From Epiperipatus broadwayi (Eukaryota > Onychophora > Udeonychophora > Euonychophora > Peripatidae): a stretch of 64,000 nt of DNA. Of the stretch, positions 48,991-61,022 are shown one piece after another. The stretch lies in assembly GCA_028023455.1 (NCBI GenBank), contig JAQFVV010006274.1, positions 374,001 to 438,000 on the forward strand, read 5' to 3'. The first letter of the stretch is position 1, and each line of letters begins with the position of its first letter. Below the pieces are notes generated by a model that was not told the origin of the DNA, did not search any database, and was given only the letters and a program-made list of their open reading frames with translations. Made by a program: the position numbers and the translations under genes.

Positions 48991-51900
48991 AATGATATGA
49001 AATATAATATAAATGAACTAAAATGAACTATAAATTAGAGACTCTAAATGACTTGGCTCAGTGGGGTTACAATAAATTTAAAGAAAAGAGATGATGATCC
49101 AGAGATGTATAAACAAATAAAGGTCAAATCCAATACTGATAAACTATAACTACTACAGCTTATTGATATTTTAATAAACCATATAAAAGATTAACTAAAA
49201 TCACTAATGAATGCTTACCATATTAGTCCTACCAATAGATCATACACTCTCTGAATAAGACCTATGATGCTTTATTTTATAATATTATCTTATAGAATTA
49301 TATTTACTAAAACAACAAGAGTAAAAAACCTCAGGGATTTTAAATTAACACTCTTGTATAAAATTAAAGTTTAAGTTAAGTTGCCTAACAAAGAATTACT
49401 ATGATTAGTAATAAATAAGTGAGATCTTAGCTGACCATAAAATAATTATAATATGTTCAATCTTCACAAAATTTAATGAATCAATTCAAATTTAACTAAT
49501 AATGGCCTATTATCTAAGATATTACTTGAGCAAATAAAAGAGCTAGGGTACTTTTAATGCCTTTCCATACTCATAGACAACCACTAAAGACCTCAAATGC
49601 AAATGGATTAGAATTCTTTAAATATATAAGATTTAAGATGATGATAGATGATATGCAGTGAATATAAGATAATATACAGCTTTTAAAATAATATTAATTA
49701 AAATATTCTTCTGAAGTACTAATATTGTTAATCTGATATTGCATAATCTTTAATCTGAAAGATATACTGATAATTTAAAAAAAATAAACTTTTAACTAAG
49801 TATTTAATTATGTATCTGCTATAATGCAATTATCTGTATTGGTGATTCCATATGAGAATCATTTACTTTAACATAGCTTTTTTTTTTATTTTCAAGACAG
49901 TATCAATGTATTTAATTAACTTAGAATCTACTTGCAAATGTCTGAATTGAAGATTCAATAACTTTAAAATTTAAGATTTTGTGAATTTGGAACCCAAGAC
50001 AATAATATATTTTCATATAAAAGTAAAACAAACAAACAAAACTTTTGAAATAATAATAATTTGATTTATTAATAATGAGAAGAAATGTTTATAAATATAG
50101 TGGAATACAAACAGTGCCAATACCGCACTAAGATTTTATATAATTATTTGGACTAATTAATAACATTATTGTGTCATCTACTAATCAGAATAACACACAG
50201 AACTATGTTTATATTGAAAACCCTAAGCTTAATTTTATACTCCTCAACTTAACAAATGCTAAGTTGGAGTAAGCATATTCAACAATACTTTTTAAAAATA
50301 TCATCACTAGTTTCACGGATATAACTAATATCACAGCTAGATATAGGTTTAAATCAGATTAAGCTAATATTAAAATTAAACTAACTTAAGTGTATGGGAC
50401 AATCATTCATCAGAGATCAGTTATACTTTTTTTAAAATAACTTTAGTCCACATAAAATTATTCCCTCAATGTTTTAAAGATAATGATGTAACAGACTTAC
50501 AAATCCAGCGACGAAATTCTGGATGAAAATATTAAATTATTATGTGTGAATTGCCACTTATACCGTATGCATATTTAATATACTTTAAAATAAATATAAT
50601 TTATTGTTGGTTAGCTTGTGTGTGATAAAACTATCATAGCAACACAATTCAAACATTGATATACCTATGAGCCATAAATTAGCTACAACTACCTGAAGAA
50701 ATACATTTCCTCAAACAAGCATATCTTGTCATCACAAATCTAAAACAAATGCAACATCACCTACTGTGGTGGAATTAGCATTAAGTCATCATGAATGATG
50801 GGCAAAAGAATATAAAAATACTAAGCTCCTCAGAGCTGGAAAAGAATATGGTGGCTCCCAAAAATACCTAACTTGGAGGCAAAAATGACGATGCTTATAA
50901 ATGTGATTATCATCACTGAAAAATACAATATAATAACCCTCTTTTGGGGACAAGCACTATCAAATCATGGAATTACATTACAATAAGGATGGAGGATACT
51001 CTAGACTCCATAAACATATTCAAAAATTATGAACTAAACCTAATTCTTGAGGCTACCCAAATACTAACTAATAGCAAGATATATATTTCACTTAAACTGA
51101 CTAAGTTATTTCCAAGAAATTTATAAAATACAAAACGTACATCCAATATTCGAACCAACAAAGCAAACTATGTGTCAACTGACTACTGTAGAAAATACTT
51201 TAAACTTAAATGCATATAAAATTCTAGGCAAGGCACACACATAACAAAATATTAAATGCTAAAATATAGTACTAGTGGGCTTCTAAAATTGTAAATTAAA
51301 TGCAAGAATATTTACTTCTCGATGAATATAAAATATTTGTAATTATTCTTAATATAACATTCATAAAACAAATGAATGGATATTCTCTGATAAACTTCTT
51401 TATTAAATTTAAAATAAAATTGAGTAAAACATCCCATTTATATGGAAATAAGACTGTGATATTTAAATCTCTATAATAAAATTATTAAATAGAAACTAGC
51501 TAGTGTAATGCTTGATAAATAAACTAAATCTACTTAAGAATGGCAAGAAAATTTGTTCATTCAATAAACCTATTTCGTTTTAAAATTATAACCCTAGTTT
51601 ATCTGTATATCGATGCCAAAAAGTGTTACATAAAAATTTAATAGCATAAATATTTTTATGGTTTCATTTTTTTTAACCAATAAAACAAACAATAAAAAAA
51701 AACAAAAACATTAGCTTAAGTTCATATTTCGGCTCCGTGATGATTTTTCCATTTCATAATGTGAAGACAATTTATCCAGGTTTAGATATCTATTTAAATT
51801 CGAAGCTTCAATTAATACATTTATATACATGGCAATCATTTCCAAACGAAAATGTTCAGTAGTTCTTTATATAAACACGTTCACTTTCTTTTATCTTTAA

Positions 51901-54733
51901 AGATAATTTTAAATATTAAAATAATAAAACATCATAAGCATAAACATAAGTTGGCACTGGAAAATAAATTATTCAACTGAGTAGCATAAGTATAATAAGC
52001 ATAAGTATAAGTAAAATAAGCCGGCATTGGAAACAATAAATTCTTCAGCTGAGTACATGTTTTTATATTTATAATCCTAGGTTCAAACGCGGAATAATTA
52101 TAATATGTCTATTTAGTTAACTTTCACTGTTCTTCTTTAGATAAATGCATTTTTTAAAAATAGAGCTCTTTTTTTTAAAACGTTTCTTAATATTTAAAAA
52201 TGTATTTCTTATTTTTTTTAAACAAATTTCCTTTTATTTATTTTTAAACATAAGAGTAGACTTTGTTTATAATTAAGGACACTCCTTGTGTTATGAACTA
52301 AGATCAACGTCATAAAGTTACTTATAAGTACTGGCCACTATAACAAAACATTACGTATTTGATAGAGACAAGTTCATTAATAATATCTTTAAATTCTTTT
52401 AAAGTTTTGCTTTCAAACAAATTCTTTTCATACTACTAGTATAAACGAGAATTAGCATTTTAAAATACATATTTTCTTCTTAAATATTATTCTTTTAAGA
52501 GCATATTTACATGTATATAGCATGTATTAATAATGCAATATATATATCATCTATAAAGTAATAAAGTATTACTTTGTTGTCACTTTTAATTATAAGACGC
52601 TAACACATTTCCATTTTAATATTTTAAAATGTTTGAATGTCTTTTTTTTTTTTATAATTTCTTCTTCACGTATATTTTTAATTTAATAGGAGGTATACTA
52701 TAGTTTAATGCAATAAAGTCTTTAGCCATAACAGTACTTAATAATTTAAGTTTTACTTCTAAATAAAAAAAAATGAATAGATAAAAAAAATAAATGAAAT
52801 ATGAGACGCTGTATTTTTTTTCTGCAAACATTTTACCGTAAATTTTAATGCCTCAACTGGAATGAAAAATTGTCAGGAAACGGAATTACCTTTCTTTTAG
52901 CCCTTCTTCATTGTAAGACAATTTTAAATAATTATTTTAAACATACTTTTATTTTTTTAAAAAATATAAAGTTTTAAAAATTTACCTTTTGTTAAAGAAC
53001 TTTTAAGATTCAGCCACAGGTAGAATTAAAACAGATCAGCAACTGCATAACCCTTTAGATCTTCCGTTTATCTCACAATTTATCACCCCCCCCCCCATAG
53101 TTTATTTAAAAACCAATAAAAACTATTTTTTATTAAATTTAAATATTCCAACAAACTAGCTGTAGAATTGATCTAATGACGTAATCAATATAATTTTCTT
53201 ATACCACGTGACCTTCAGCTAGAAGTCAAAATTTTATTATTAACAAATATTATACAATAATTTTTTTTTTTTTTTTTAATGATATTTTATCCAACTCATA
53301 GTAATAAATATAAAATTTAAAACTATCCCTCTTTATTAACTTTTAAATATTTCTTTCATAAATTTATATCCATCCATTTATTTATTTATTTTTTATAAAT
53401 ATTAGAATTAAAATATTTTTTATTTTTATTTTATTCTTATGTTTATGTATCTTTCTTGCACCCACACACACACATTTCCATATACGGGTAATCTATAAAT
53501 ATGAGCTCATCCATTGTTTAAAAGTTATTCTTTTAAAATTACAAAAATAAAATATTATCAAATATTTAATTTAAAATAATTTTGTAAGTGGAACGCTACT
53601 ATCTTACATCTAATAAATACTGTTATATTGTTCTAATAAAACTTACAGATTACTTTTTTTTAAATTTATTACTTACTTATTCCAACTTAATAATAATATC
53701 TTATTATTATTCTTTAAACGTTAGAATAGATTATACGATAGTACATTTAATATTACTTACAAACTGACAACTATTTCTGATATCTTTCTTTTTTTTAGAA
53801 TTCAAATTATTATTTAGCATTTCTTACCAATCTAACTCATATATCTTAATTTCATAATACAATAATGATTACAATCAATTCAAGATTATCCTAGTTTAGT
53901 CATTAACTAATTTAATTTTCATTTTTATCGTTATTATTTTTTTTAAAAATCAGACAATTTCAAACCAAAAGGTTAAGCTAAGATAACCTTTGGCTCCTTT
54001 TGGATCTAAGGGAAACTTTAGTTAGATACAATATATATATATACATTTTGTACATATATATTTGTCTATTTATATATTATTTTATTTTGTAATTAATGAA
54101 TTATTACTTTTAATGATTTAAATATCTATTTAAAAGTTTTATTTACAATTTTGGTAAGAATTTTTTTTTTTTTGGAAGAAAATAAGATAGTCATTTTCAA
54201 TATGTAGAATTGAAAATAAATTATTTATTCAAAAATGTTATTTAAAAGTTTTTTGTAAAATTTTGATGAGAAAATAGTTTTTTTTTTTTTTTAAGAAAAT
54301 AAACTTTTTCTCTAAAAATATTATTAGCTTATAAGAATTTTTTGTTTTATCAGATATGGAAATGATTTTTAATATTTAATTTTTGAAGGGCATCATTTGG
54401 CTGTATTTTCAGATAAAAACCAGTCTTCTGATTGAAATATTAAACAAAACTATGTATAGACAGGCAATTGTATTTTGTTTTTACTTATTTTTTTAATTTA
54501 ATTTGTATATTAATATATATTTGTTTCTGTATATATATATGTGCTAATGTTTGTAAGTTCTTTACTTGAAAGCAAATAGTTTCTAGGTAACAGAATAATA
54601 CTAAGAGTAAGTCACAATATTGATTATCATTGATGATCAAGCATTTTAGTTTTAGAATTATATTATAAATTTTAATGAGCCTCAAGATATAACTATATAT
54701 ATAAATGTTTATTTCTTTTAAAATATATTTCAG
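48991..54733. other. AT-rich intronic DNA, no element recognised
   Basis: About 5.7 kb without a recognisable gene or transposon. A poly-C run is at about 53087-53096, next to an AT-rich tract, and there are several T homopolymers (for example 53262-53277). Scattered ATCATC motifs and a GC-richer piece at 50640-50960 were examined without result. Confidence 0.4.
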
Positions 54734-54796
54734 GGTCGGAGTAGTATAAAAATAGGAGGACAAGAACAATGCAATACTGTCAAGGCCTTAATAGAG
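54734..54796 (+). CDS. UBR1: UBR gene exon F: end of ClpS-like region
   Basis: Acceptor ATATTTCAG, donor GAG|GTAGAA. It encodes 21 codons in phase 0: GRSSIKIGGQEQCNTVKALI and a final E. It continues the conserved DREGR motif split between exons E and F, followed by the G-x-x-C-x-x-A/K pattern of UBR1/UBR2. This is the last exon seen; no continuation was recognised in the remaining 9.2 kb, so the next intron is at least that long or the next exon is too divergent to spot. Confidence 0.9.
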
Positions 54797-55145
54797 GTAG
54801 AATTGATCATAAACTATTTTATATAAGAAAGTTGATAGAAATCTTAACATATTGTTTTATTTTTTTATTGGGATTATTAATTTTTAAATTAAAACTATGG
54901 AATGAAATTTTTCAGAATTAGATAGAAAATAAAAAATCAATTTAATTAATTGTAGCTATTGTTCAATGACATTGAAAAAATAAATGATTATTTAAATTTT
55001 AATTAAGAAAATTTTAAATTTAACAATTGTACAAAATATGAATGATTTGAATTTAAAATATGAGTTGATAAAATTTGTAGAAAAGTGAAAAATGTTTTAT
55101 AATTATTTTATTTTTAATTAAATAATAGATTTTTGATAGAAGAGC

Positions 55146-55215
55146 AGATTCTTGACTTCGTTTAAGGAGTAGCTACAATACATCACATCACATTACATTA
55201 CATCACATCACTACA
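55146..55215 (+). mobile_element. CR1-like LINE, 3' tail only
   Basis: GATTCTTGACTTCGTTTAAG then GAGTAGCTACAATACATCAC and a CATCA/CATTA run. Only the last ~40 bp of the 3' UTR and the tail remain, an extreme 5' truncation. Confidence 0.75.
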
Positions 55216-55334
55216 TGGGATTTGGGCTTTCCATCATCAGATTTTCAATGATATGGATGGCTGAAAAGTTGGAGGTCGAAATAGATTGAAGCCTGTCCAT
55301 TGAAGTGTGAGGATTTGCTAACTTAATATAAACT

Positions 55335-55515
55335 GAGCGCTGATTATATATGTGTGTGGGAGATGATAATCTGGACCAACTGATGAATGCTGGTTTAGCA
55401 TGAAATACATATATTGGTGATTATTTATCTTTTCTACATGTGTGTCGTCATGTATATCAGTTGTATGAGATAATGTGGATAGTTGATGGGTGCTAGAAAG
55501 TCTGAGTCCAAATCC
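55335..55515 (+). repeat. Dispersed relative of the 345-bp unit, with SINE-like end
   Basis: GATAATCTGGACCAACTGAT and GTTTAGCATGAAATACATAT match the GATCTGGGCCAGCTGATGAG and CAGCATGAAATGTGC blocks of the array at 46.5-48.1 kb. About 80 bp downstream ATAGTTGATGGGTGC and GAGTCCAAATCCC sit at A-box and B-box spacing, suggesting the unit may derive from a tRNA-related SINE. Confidence 0.45.
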
Positions 55516-56049
55516 CCTATATTTAAAGTGATAAATACATTCGTTGTTAATAATGACACACAGGTTGCCTCTCTTCTTAGGGAAATACTAACATGGAAAT
55601 CGAATCTCTAATCAAAGATTCATGACTATTGAATTTAACATGATCCTTTAAGACCAGCTAGGCTACTTTGTTAGTGAATAGTTAAGTGTCACCTTAAATT
55701 CAATATGCACGAATTTAAAAACCACTAGGTTAATTCTTATGATGGTACTGACAGGTTAGACCAGCAACACCTGAAGAAGAGAAGGGGATAATACCATTCA
55801 AAACATACAATTTGTGTGAAATTTAAATCAAGTGTGAATATTTCTACACATTTAACAATTCTAGATGATGGGAGCAGCCCAATATATAATTACAAATAAA
55901 AACACCATCATCATCATCAATCTTAACTAGTAATGGCTAAAAAAATACCCATTGACTTGAAGAAATATCTGGTCAGAAATAATCACATTTTCAATAAAAG
56001 TGGTTACAATATTTTGATTTATAAGGTGGCAGTTTTTAAGTTTTAAACA

Positions 56050-56725
56050 CAGAAATGACAAATATAATACAAATAAAAATGTAAATGGTTTACAAAATAA
56101 TCACTTTATTAAATTATATAAAGAATTTGGATGTAACTCTAAAACTATTAAAAATATACTTTTTAATTCTAAGACATTTCAATGCAAAATGATTATAATG
56201 ATGATAGTAACAATAGTTCAAATAAGAAATGGATCAGACTTTCATATTATCCCAAAATTTATAATACAGTAATAAAAGACAAAAGTTGTATTAATAAGCA
56301 TATAAATATCAGATGGCCAAATAGTAAAAGTCTGGTTAAATTAATAGGTGATTATAAATTAAGAGATGAGAAAAAATACAAAAAAAAAAAAAAAGAAATT
56401 GTATATAAAATTTAACTATGATCTTTGCAATATGATTTACTACGGACATACAATGAAAATTTAAGAGATCCAAAGAACATTACAATGCCATTAATATATG
56501 AGAAAATAAATATACTTTATACATTCACTACATAACATGTGGACATAAAATAGATGCCACAAAAAATATTAAGCCTTTAAATTACATTAAAGATAGAAAA
56601 AGAAAACAAATATGTGAAACATACATTAAGCGTAACTTAAATAATGGTATGAATATTTATAAAACTTCGATAAATTTAATTAACAACCGGTTAATTAAAA
56701 ATGAATGGAAAATTATATAAAATAA
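56050..56725 (+). pseudogene. Probable Penelope-like element C-terminal remnant
   Basis: A 77-codon frame (56182-56415) includes SYYPKIYNTVIKDK and INIRWPNSKSLVKLIGDYK, resembling the segment between reverse transcriptase and the GIY-YIG nuclease of Penelope-like elements. In other frames there follows NMIYYGHTMK (cf. a GIY-YIG YxGxT box). Later come CGHKIDATKNIKPLNYIKD and RKQICETYI, with a downstream NxxxINxxxxxxxW-like end. Frames are broken by several stops. No RT palm motifs were found upstream. Identification rests on pattern memory, hence modest confidence. Confidence 0.4.
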
Positions 56726-56880
56726 TATATAAAGTTATGTAATGTTTGTATTATTTGTTCTGTATATTGTTATGTTATAAAGTCATTTCCTTTACATTAT
56801 ATTTGTTTTCTATATAAAGGTTTTATTTTACTGATGTATATTTTGTTATTGTTGTTATTTTACTTCCACTATGGAACACT

Positions 56881-57279
56881 AGAATATACATGTAAATGGA
56901 AAAGTATGGGTGATTTATTAAATTATGTAAGGAAGAAATAGAAAATATTAAGCATTTGTTAATTGAATGTAAATGTTTGAAAACAGAAAGGGTACACATA
57001 ATGAAGTTATGGAAGAATAAATATGAAAAAAGTGATTATACAGAAAGTGAATTATTGGTTTTTATGCTGGGTTTGGGAAAAGATAAGGGGGATTTAGATA
57101 TAAAGGTTATAGAGTTGACAAAGATTATGTTGTGGAAATGGGATGGAGCAGAATATGGGAAAACTTAGAGTGGGGAATGGAAAATTAAGTAGCTAACAGG
57201 TTTATCAGGGCATAATTGCTCAGATATTCTTGACTTCATTTAAAGAGAAGCCACAGTACATCACATCACATCACACTAC
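56881..57279 (+). mobile_element. CR1-like LINE 3' copy, 5'-truncated
   Basis: Matches the ORF2 C-terminus and 3' UTR of the long LINE from AGAATATACATGTAAATGG on. A 3-4 base loss near 56919 breaks the frame at the first cysteine pair, and the remaining frame runs to 57168. The full 3' UTR (GATATTCTTGACTTC onwards) and CATCA tail are present. Confidence 0.85.
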
Positions 57280-57283
57280 AGAA

Positions 57284-57491
57284 TGGGTTTGGGAAAAGAT
57301 AAGGGGGATTTAGATATAAAGGTTATAGAGTTGACAGAGATTATGTTGTGGAAATGGGATAGAGCAGATTATGGGAAAATTTAGAGTGGGGAATGGAAAT
57401 AAAGTGGCTAACATGTTTATCTGGGCATAATTGCTGAGATATTCTTGACTTCGTTTAAGGAGAAGCCACAATACATCACATCACATCACAT
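57284..57491 (+). mobile_element. CR1-like LINE 3' copy, adjacent
   Basis: It begins at GGGTTTGGGAAAAGATAAGG directly after the tail of the preceding copy, and ends TTTAAGGAGAAGCCACAATA plus CATCA tail. This is a second case in this window of one LINE copy lying against the tail of another. Confidence 0.85.
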
Positions 57492-57744
57492 GGAAAATTT
57501 ATTTACTGTGATCAGAATGGATGATGATGATGGTTTGCGCTGACTAAACTCAGGGAGAAACAAGAGATCTTAAAGTTGTTTAGACAGTTGAGAAATAAAT
57601 GCACAAGACAAACGTCAGCCAAATTAAGTTTAAACAAATTTTAAAATTTTATTAAGAGAAGACTTATAAGAAAAGTTTCTAAGTTAACAAATAGGATTAG
57701 CTCAGGCATGTACCAGAAAGACTAAACGCAGTGCTCTGGCAGAC

Positions 57745-58014
57745 CTACTGATCTTCTAATAATGAATTATAAAGGGAGGAAGCAAATTCATTCAGCAGAG
57801 GATTCACCCAAACATTGGTTTTCCCATTCAGATAGTAAACAATACATTCTTGAAATAAATCAACGAAACCAGTGCCAGTGAGCTTTTCTAGGCCCGGAAA
57901 ATGCGTCGGGACAAAGAACGTCTCATGCCAACAGAAGCTGCATCTTATACTACGTTTAAAGTAAACATGATTTAGTGAGAAAGGAAAACAGAAAATTAAC
58001 TGGCAAATTTCCAA
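57745..58014 (-). CDS. Unidentified 89-codon frame
   Basis: From an ATG at 58014 the product starts MEICQLIFCF and contains FVPTHFPGLEKLTGTGF and ECIVYYLNGKTNVWVN. Composition is more protein-like (W, C, G, P present) than the low-complexity shadows elsewhere, and it lies within the GC-richer block on the same strand as the TATA box. There is no recognised domain and no upstream extension in frame. It might be a short peptide, an exon or chance. Confidence 0.3.
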   Translation of the reverse strand: MEICQLIFCFPFSLNHVYFKRSIRCSFCWHETFFVPTHFPGLEKLTGTGFVDLFQECIVYYLNGKTNVWVNPLLNEFASSLYNSLLEDQ

Positions 58015-59171
58015 CCAAACAATTGGCCAAAACTAATAATAATTAAACGTCCCAATAGGAGTCAAGTAAAACATTAGAAAACCAGTTACATCTGCCCCAG
58101 CATTTAAAGAAAATGAATTACAAATAATTATAATTAAGAAATAAATTTATGACACATGTTCTGATAAATTTAAAGCCACATGTAAATACAAAAATAAATC
58201 TATCGGAAAGTGCACATGAGTACGAAAATATTAAAGCTTTAAATACTTTAGCAGAACGAAAGTCTCTCTCACCTGTAATTTACAAAGGGATAAATATTAT
58301 CTTCCTGCTGGCGACTTATAAAATTACAAAGAAAAACAATTCTAGTTTCCGCTTTCAGAGATATAAGAAACGAATAAACGAAACCCCCACCTGCGGAAGA
58401 CTAGGAAAATAAAGTCGCCAGCCAAAAGATTTTTGGTGGTTTGCAAAAGCGCAAACACAGTATTTAAAATCAATTATTGGCTACTAAAATAATTACAGGT
58501 AAGCATTTAAAATATATACGACTGCTAAAGCATTTATAAAAAGTTAGGCTTAAAAATATAAAACCCACTCGTCACTCTCCAATAAACAAAAATTGAAAGC
58601 AAACTTGGAATCTTAAAACTAAAATTCCAAGACACACTACAAAATACAAGAAAACACAACAAATATTAAATGAGGTTAAATGTTGCTTATGAATACAGAT
58701 TTATAATTAGATTGAGTGGAGATTTAATTAAAATAAATTTACCCTGGGAAGAATAAAAGAAAATTTTACCTTATGGTAAAGCACAGTTCGCGTAGAGTGC
58801 GCACGTTTATTTTAGTCTATTTTCTGGTCCTTTGACAGTGGCAAGGTAGAGGCAGTGGGGTCTTGTTTATTTTAGGTGTTCATGGCAGGAATGAAGGAGA
58901 GTTGGCAGGCGTGGGTCCGTCTTTTGAGTTAAGCTAGCAAGATATCCTGATGATGGCAAAACTCAGGGCGGTAGATTTTGACATCTTGTACAGCAACGAA
59001 GTCTGTTAATAATTGCAAGTTTTGAGCAGGAATTAAATGTCTGAAGTGCTACCCAAAATGTTATAACTCTCTGCAGGCGATAATCAAAGTGTATACGGAA
59101 TACTGAATATCTCACTTTGAAACAGCTTGTCAGTCAAGAATAAAAGCAAAAACTATTGTGACAAATTTTGC

Positions 59172-59187
59172 GGGGTCTTTTATACCC
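59172..59187 (-). promoter_or_regulatory. TATA box in a GC context
   Basis: The minus strand reads GGGTATAAAAGACCCC, a canonical TATAAA box with GC-rich flanks, preceded by CGCGGGAAAGGTAGCC. In this AT-rich window TATA words are common, but the GC-rich frame makes this one a credible Pol II core promoter. Confidence 0.5.
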
Positions 59188-59260
59188 GGCTACCTTTCCC
59201 GCGAAAACCTTTCCTGTTGCCCAATTCTACGCCTAAGGCAGGGCAAATATTAATCTCCAG

Positions 59261-60497
59261 TTCAATCTAATCTAAGAATTCTGCCCAGGGATTATTTTGA
59301 ACAAAAACAACAACATAAAATTAAACCTCTGCTTTTAGAATGAACTTAAAATGATTAAAATAAAAGCAACAGGAATGTAATTAGCGTGCTTGCCTGTTTT
59401 TAATCAAATTGATTAAAAACTAGCGGTGAAAGTAAACTATTTTAAAATAAATCTACAAACATTAAAATGATCCGTTTTAAATATAATCGCGTGTGTATTT
59501 TAATACACATACTCCTTTTAAATAATACTAATAAAAAATTTAAACATTAAACACTCAATGAAAATTAAAAGTTTAAAATCTTTTTTTAAAATTTTTTATT
59601 TTTTTTGTAATAACACCATTGAATTGGATATCAATTCAGTTCAATATATACCACTATCATTTATAATTAAGCTTGAGAAATCTGCGATTATTACATGATA
59701 ATACATTTAAATTCCAGACTGGTCCTTTTTGCAGTTCAAAGCTGGAAATAATGCAGCTATGTTTCTAGAAATCATTTTTTAATTTCATGTATTGATTGTT
59801 TAATTGAAAACTGAAGTTTTAACAAGGACATTTTAACAATTTTCTTTAAATTCAATGGTTAAAAAAGAATTATTATTGTATAATGTTATTAATAATAGGC
59901 AATATAAATATTCAAATGTATAAATTATTAATTGTCTTATTAATAAATTAATGGATGGATAAGAAATATATATTTAAATTAAATTGAAATCAATAAAATA
60001 TTACTTTCTTATCAAAGTATGTATTGCATAAATAGCTCTGTTCAAAAAAATAGATTTCAAATAATTAAATTTTTAAAAAAAGATTAATTCGAAGCCAAGA
60101 AAAATAAAAATTCAGGAAATTTAATAATCAAATGTTTTACAAGTTCATTCGTTTAAATAATGAAAGTGTTTTTAAAATTCTTGTAATGTAACAAATATAT
60201 ATAAAATCTGGTTATAAAGGTGTGAAAAACAAGGTTAACAAAATCTTGTAAAATAAGTCCAGGCGTTCAAAAACAAAAAAATAAAACTTATATAAAGTTA
60301 ATTTTTCTTAAAACAGACATTAGGGATTCTCACTTTATTCAAGTAACATTGAATCTTCATTATGTTGCTGAGAAGAACATTAATTACTGCCACTTACAAA
60401 CCTATCCTGGACATCTGAACTGATCCGCTATTTTTGAACAAATTTCTAGTTAAAATGAAGAAACAACCCTTACTTCATGTTTCAAAACTGGAGATTG
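59261..60497. other. AT-rich stretch, nothing recognised
   Basis: No coding frame, RNA gene or repeat identified. Confidence 0.4.
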
Positions 60498-60765
60498 TTA
60501 AAAGGGTGCTTGTCTTATAGCTAAAGATGCCGTTGGATGGCGCCATTTTCACGCTAAAACTATAAAATATGAATATTCACGGGCCGTTGATTTTAATAAT
60601 TTTTCTGTGCTTTTTTGTAATGCGAAAATAAAAACAAAACAAAATCGTCTTTTTTAAATATTATTTTTTATTAACGTATACAATTTAAATGATAATAATA
60701 AATGTAAAATAAAATCAACAAATTACAATTTGATTCGTGTTTTTTATATCGTATACTTTTTAAAT

Positions 60766-60885
60766 TGTGTTACGGCTTTTTTTTTATCAATTTTCTATCA
60801 GATATTTTTTTACTTGTGTTACGGCTTTTTTTTTATCAATTTTCTATCGGATATTTTTTTACTTGTGTTACGACTTTTTTTGTTG
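60766..60885 (+). repeat. 49-bp tandem repeat inside E3
   Basis: TGTGTTACG at 60766, 60815 and 60864 (period 49), separated by TTTATCAATTTTCTATC and GGATATTTTTTTACT. Confidence 0.8.
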
Positions 60886-60930
60886 TTTAACTAAAAAATA
60901 ATAATCATAATAAAAGTAAAAGTTGTTACG

Positions 60931-61022
60931 GTTAGATTTAGGGTTAGTTTTATTGTTAGTTTAGGGTTAGGTTTAGGGTTAGGGTTAGTTTTAGGGTTAG
61001 TTTAGGATTAGGTTTAGGGTTA
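60931..61022 (+). repeat. Degenerate TTAGGG-like tract inside E3
   Basis: Runs of TTAGGGTTAG, TTTAGGGTTAG and variants over about 90 bp. They resemble animal telomere repeats but are irregular and sit inside a transposon, so they look like internal satellite rather than a chromosome end. Confidence 0.75.

Larger units (their letters stand above)
34922..54733 (+). other. UBR intron after exon E (about 19.8 kb)
   Basis: GTAGGA donor to ATTTCAG acceptor. It contains a tRNA-like SINE candidate (35131-35195), TIR element E2, a (CT)n run, an RTE LINE inside a tandem array, a 345-bp satellite array carrying a hAT element, and a purine-rich array. It is large because of these insertions. Confidence 0.8.
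20031..54796 (+). other. UBR1: UBR1/UBR2-type E3 ubiquitin ligase gene, partial span
   Basis: Six GT-AG exons join into one frame: 79+111+131+61+78+63 bases, that is 174 complete codons after one leading base. The product carries most of the UBR box (zinc ligands DC, CVLC, IEC, HKKH, CDCGD, C, H) and the following ClpS-like region with LFNDEVHTY. UBR1/UBR2 ligases recognise N-degrons, with basic type 1 residues bound by the UBR box and bulky type 2 residues by the ClpS-like domain, and they ubiquitinate the substrates in cytosol and nucleus. The visible part corresponds to roughly residues 110-300 of a protein usually near 1,750 residues. The first UBR-box cysteines, the winged helix, the RING and the C-terminal domain are outside the window or not found. 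UBR1 and UBR2 cannot be separated here; many invertebrates have one gene. Confidence 0.92.
57540..59260 (-). other. GC-richer minus-strand transcription-unit-like block
   Basis: The block departs from the AT-rich background. Read on the minus strand it begins with a strong TATA box near 59187 and ends with a poly(A)-signal-like AATAAA near 57650. About 120-130 bases after the TATA is a TTATAACATTTTGGGTAGCA segment, similar to an LTR end followed by a primer-site region. Several splice-like motifs and one 89-codon frame (57745-58014) lie inside. This could be an LTR element leader, a non-coding transcript or a small host gene. Confidence 0.35.

Noticed and set aside
60931-61022. Chromosome end or true telomere
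   Set aside because: The tract is short, irregular and flanked on both sides by one TIR element.
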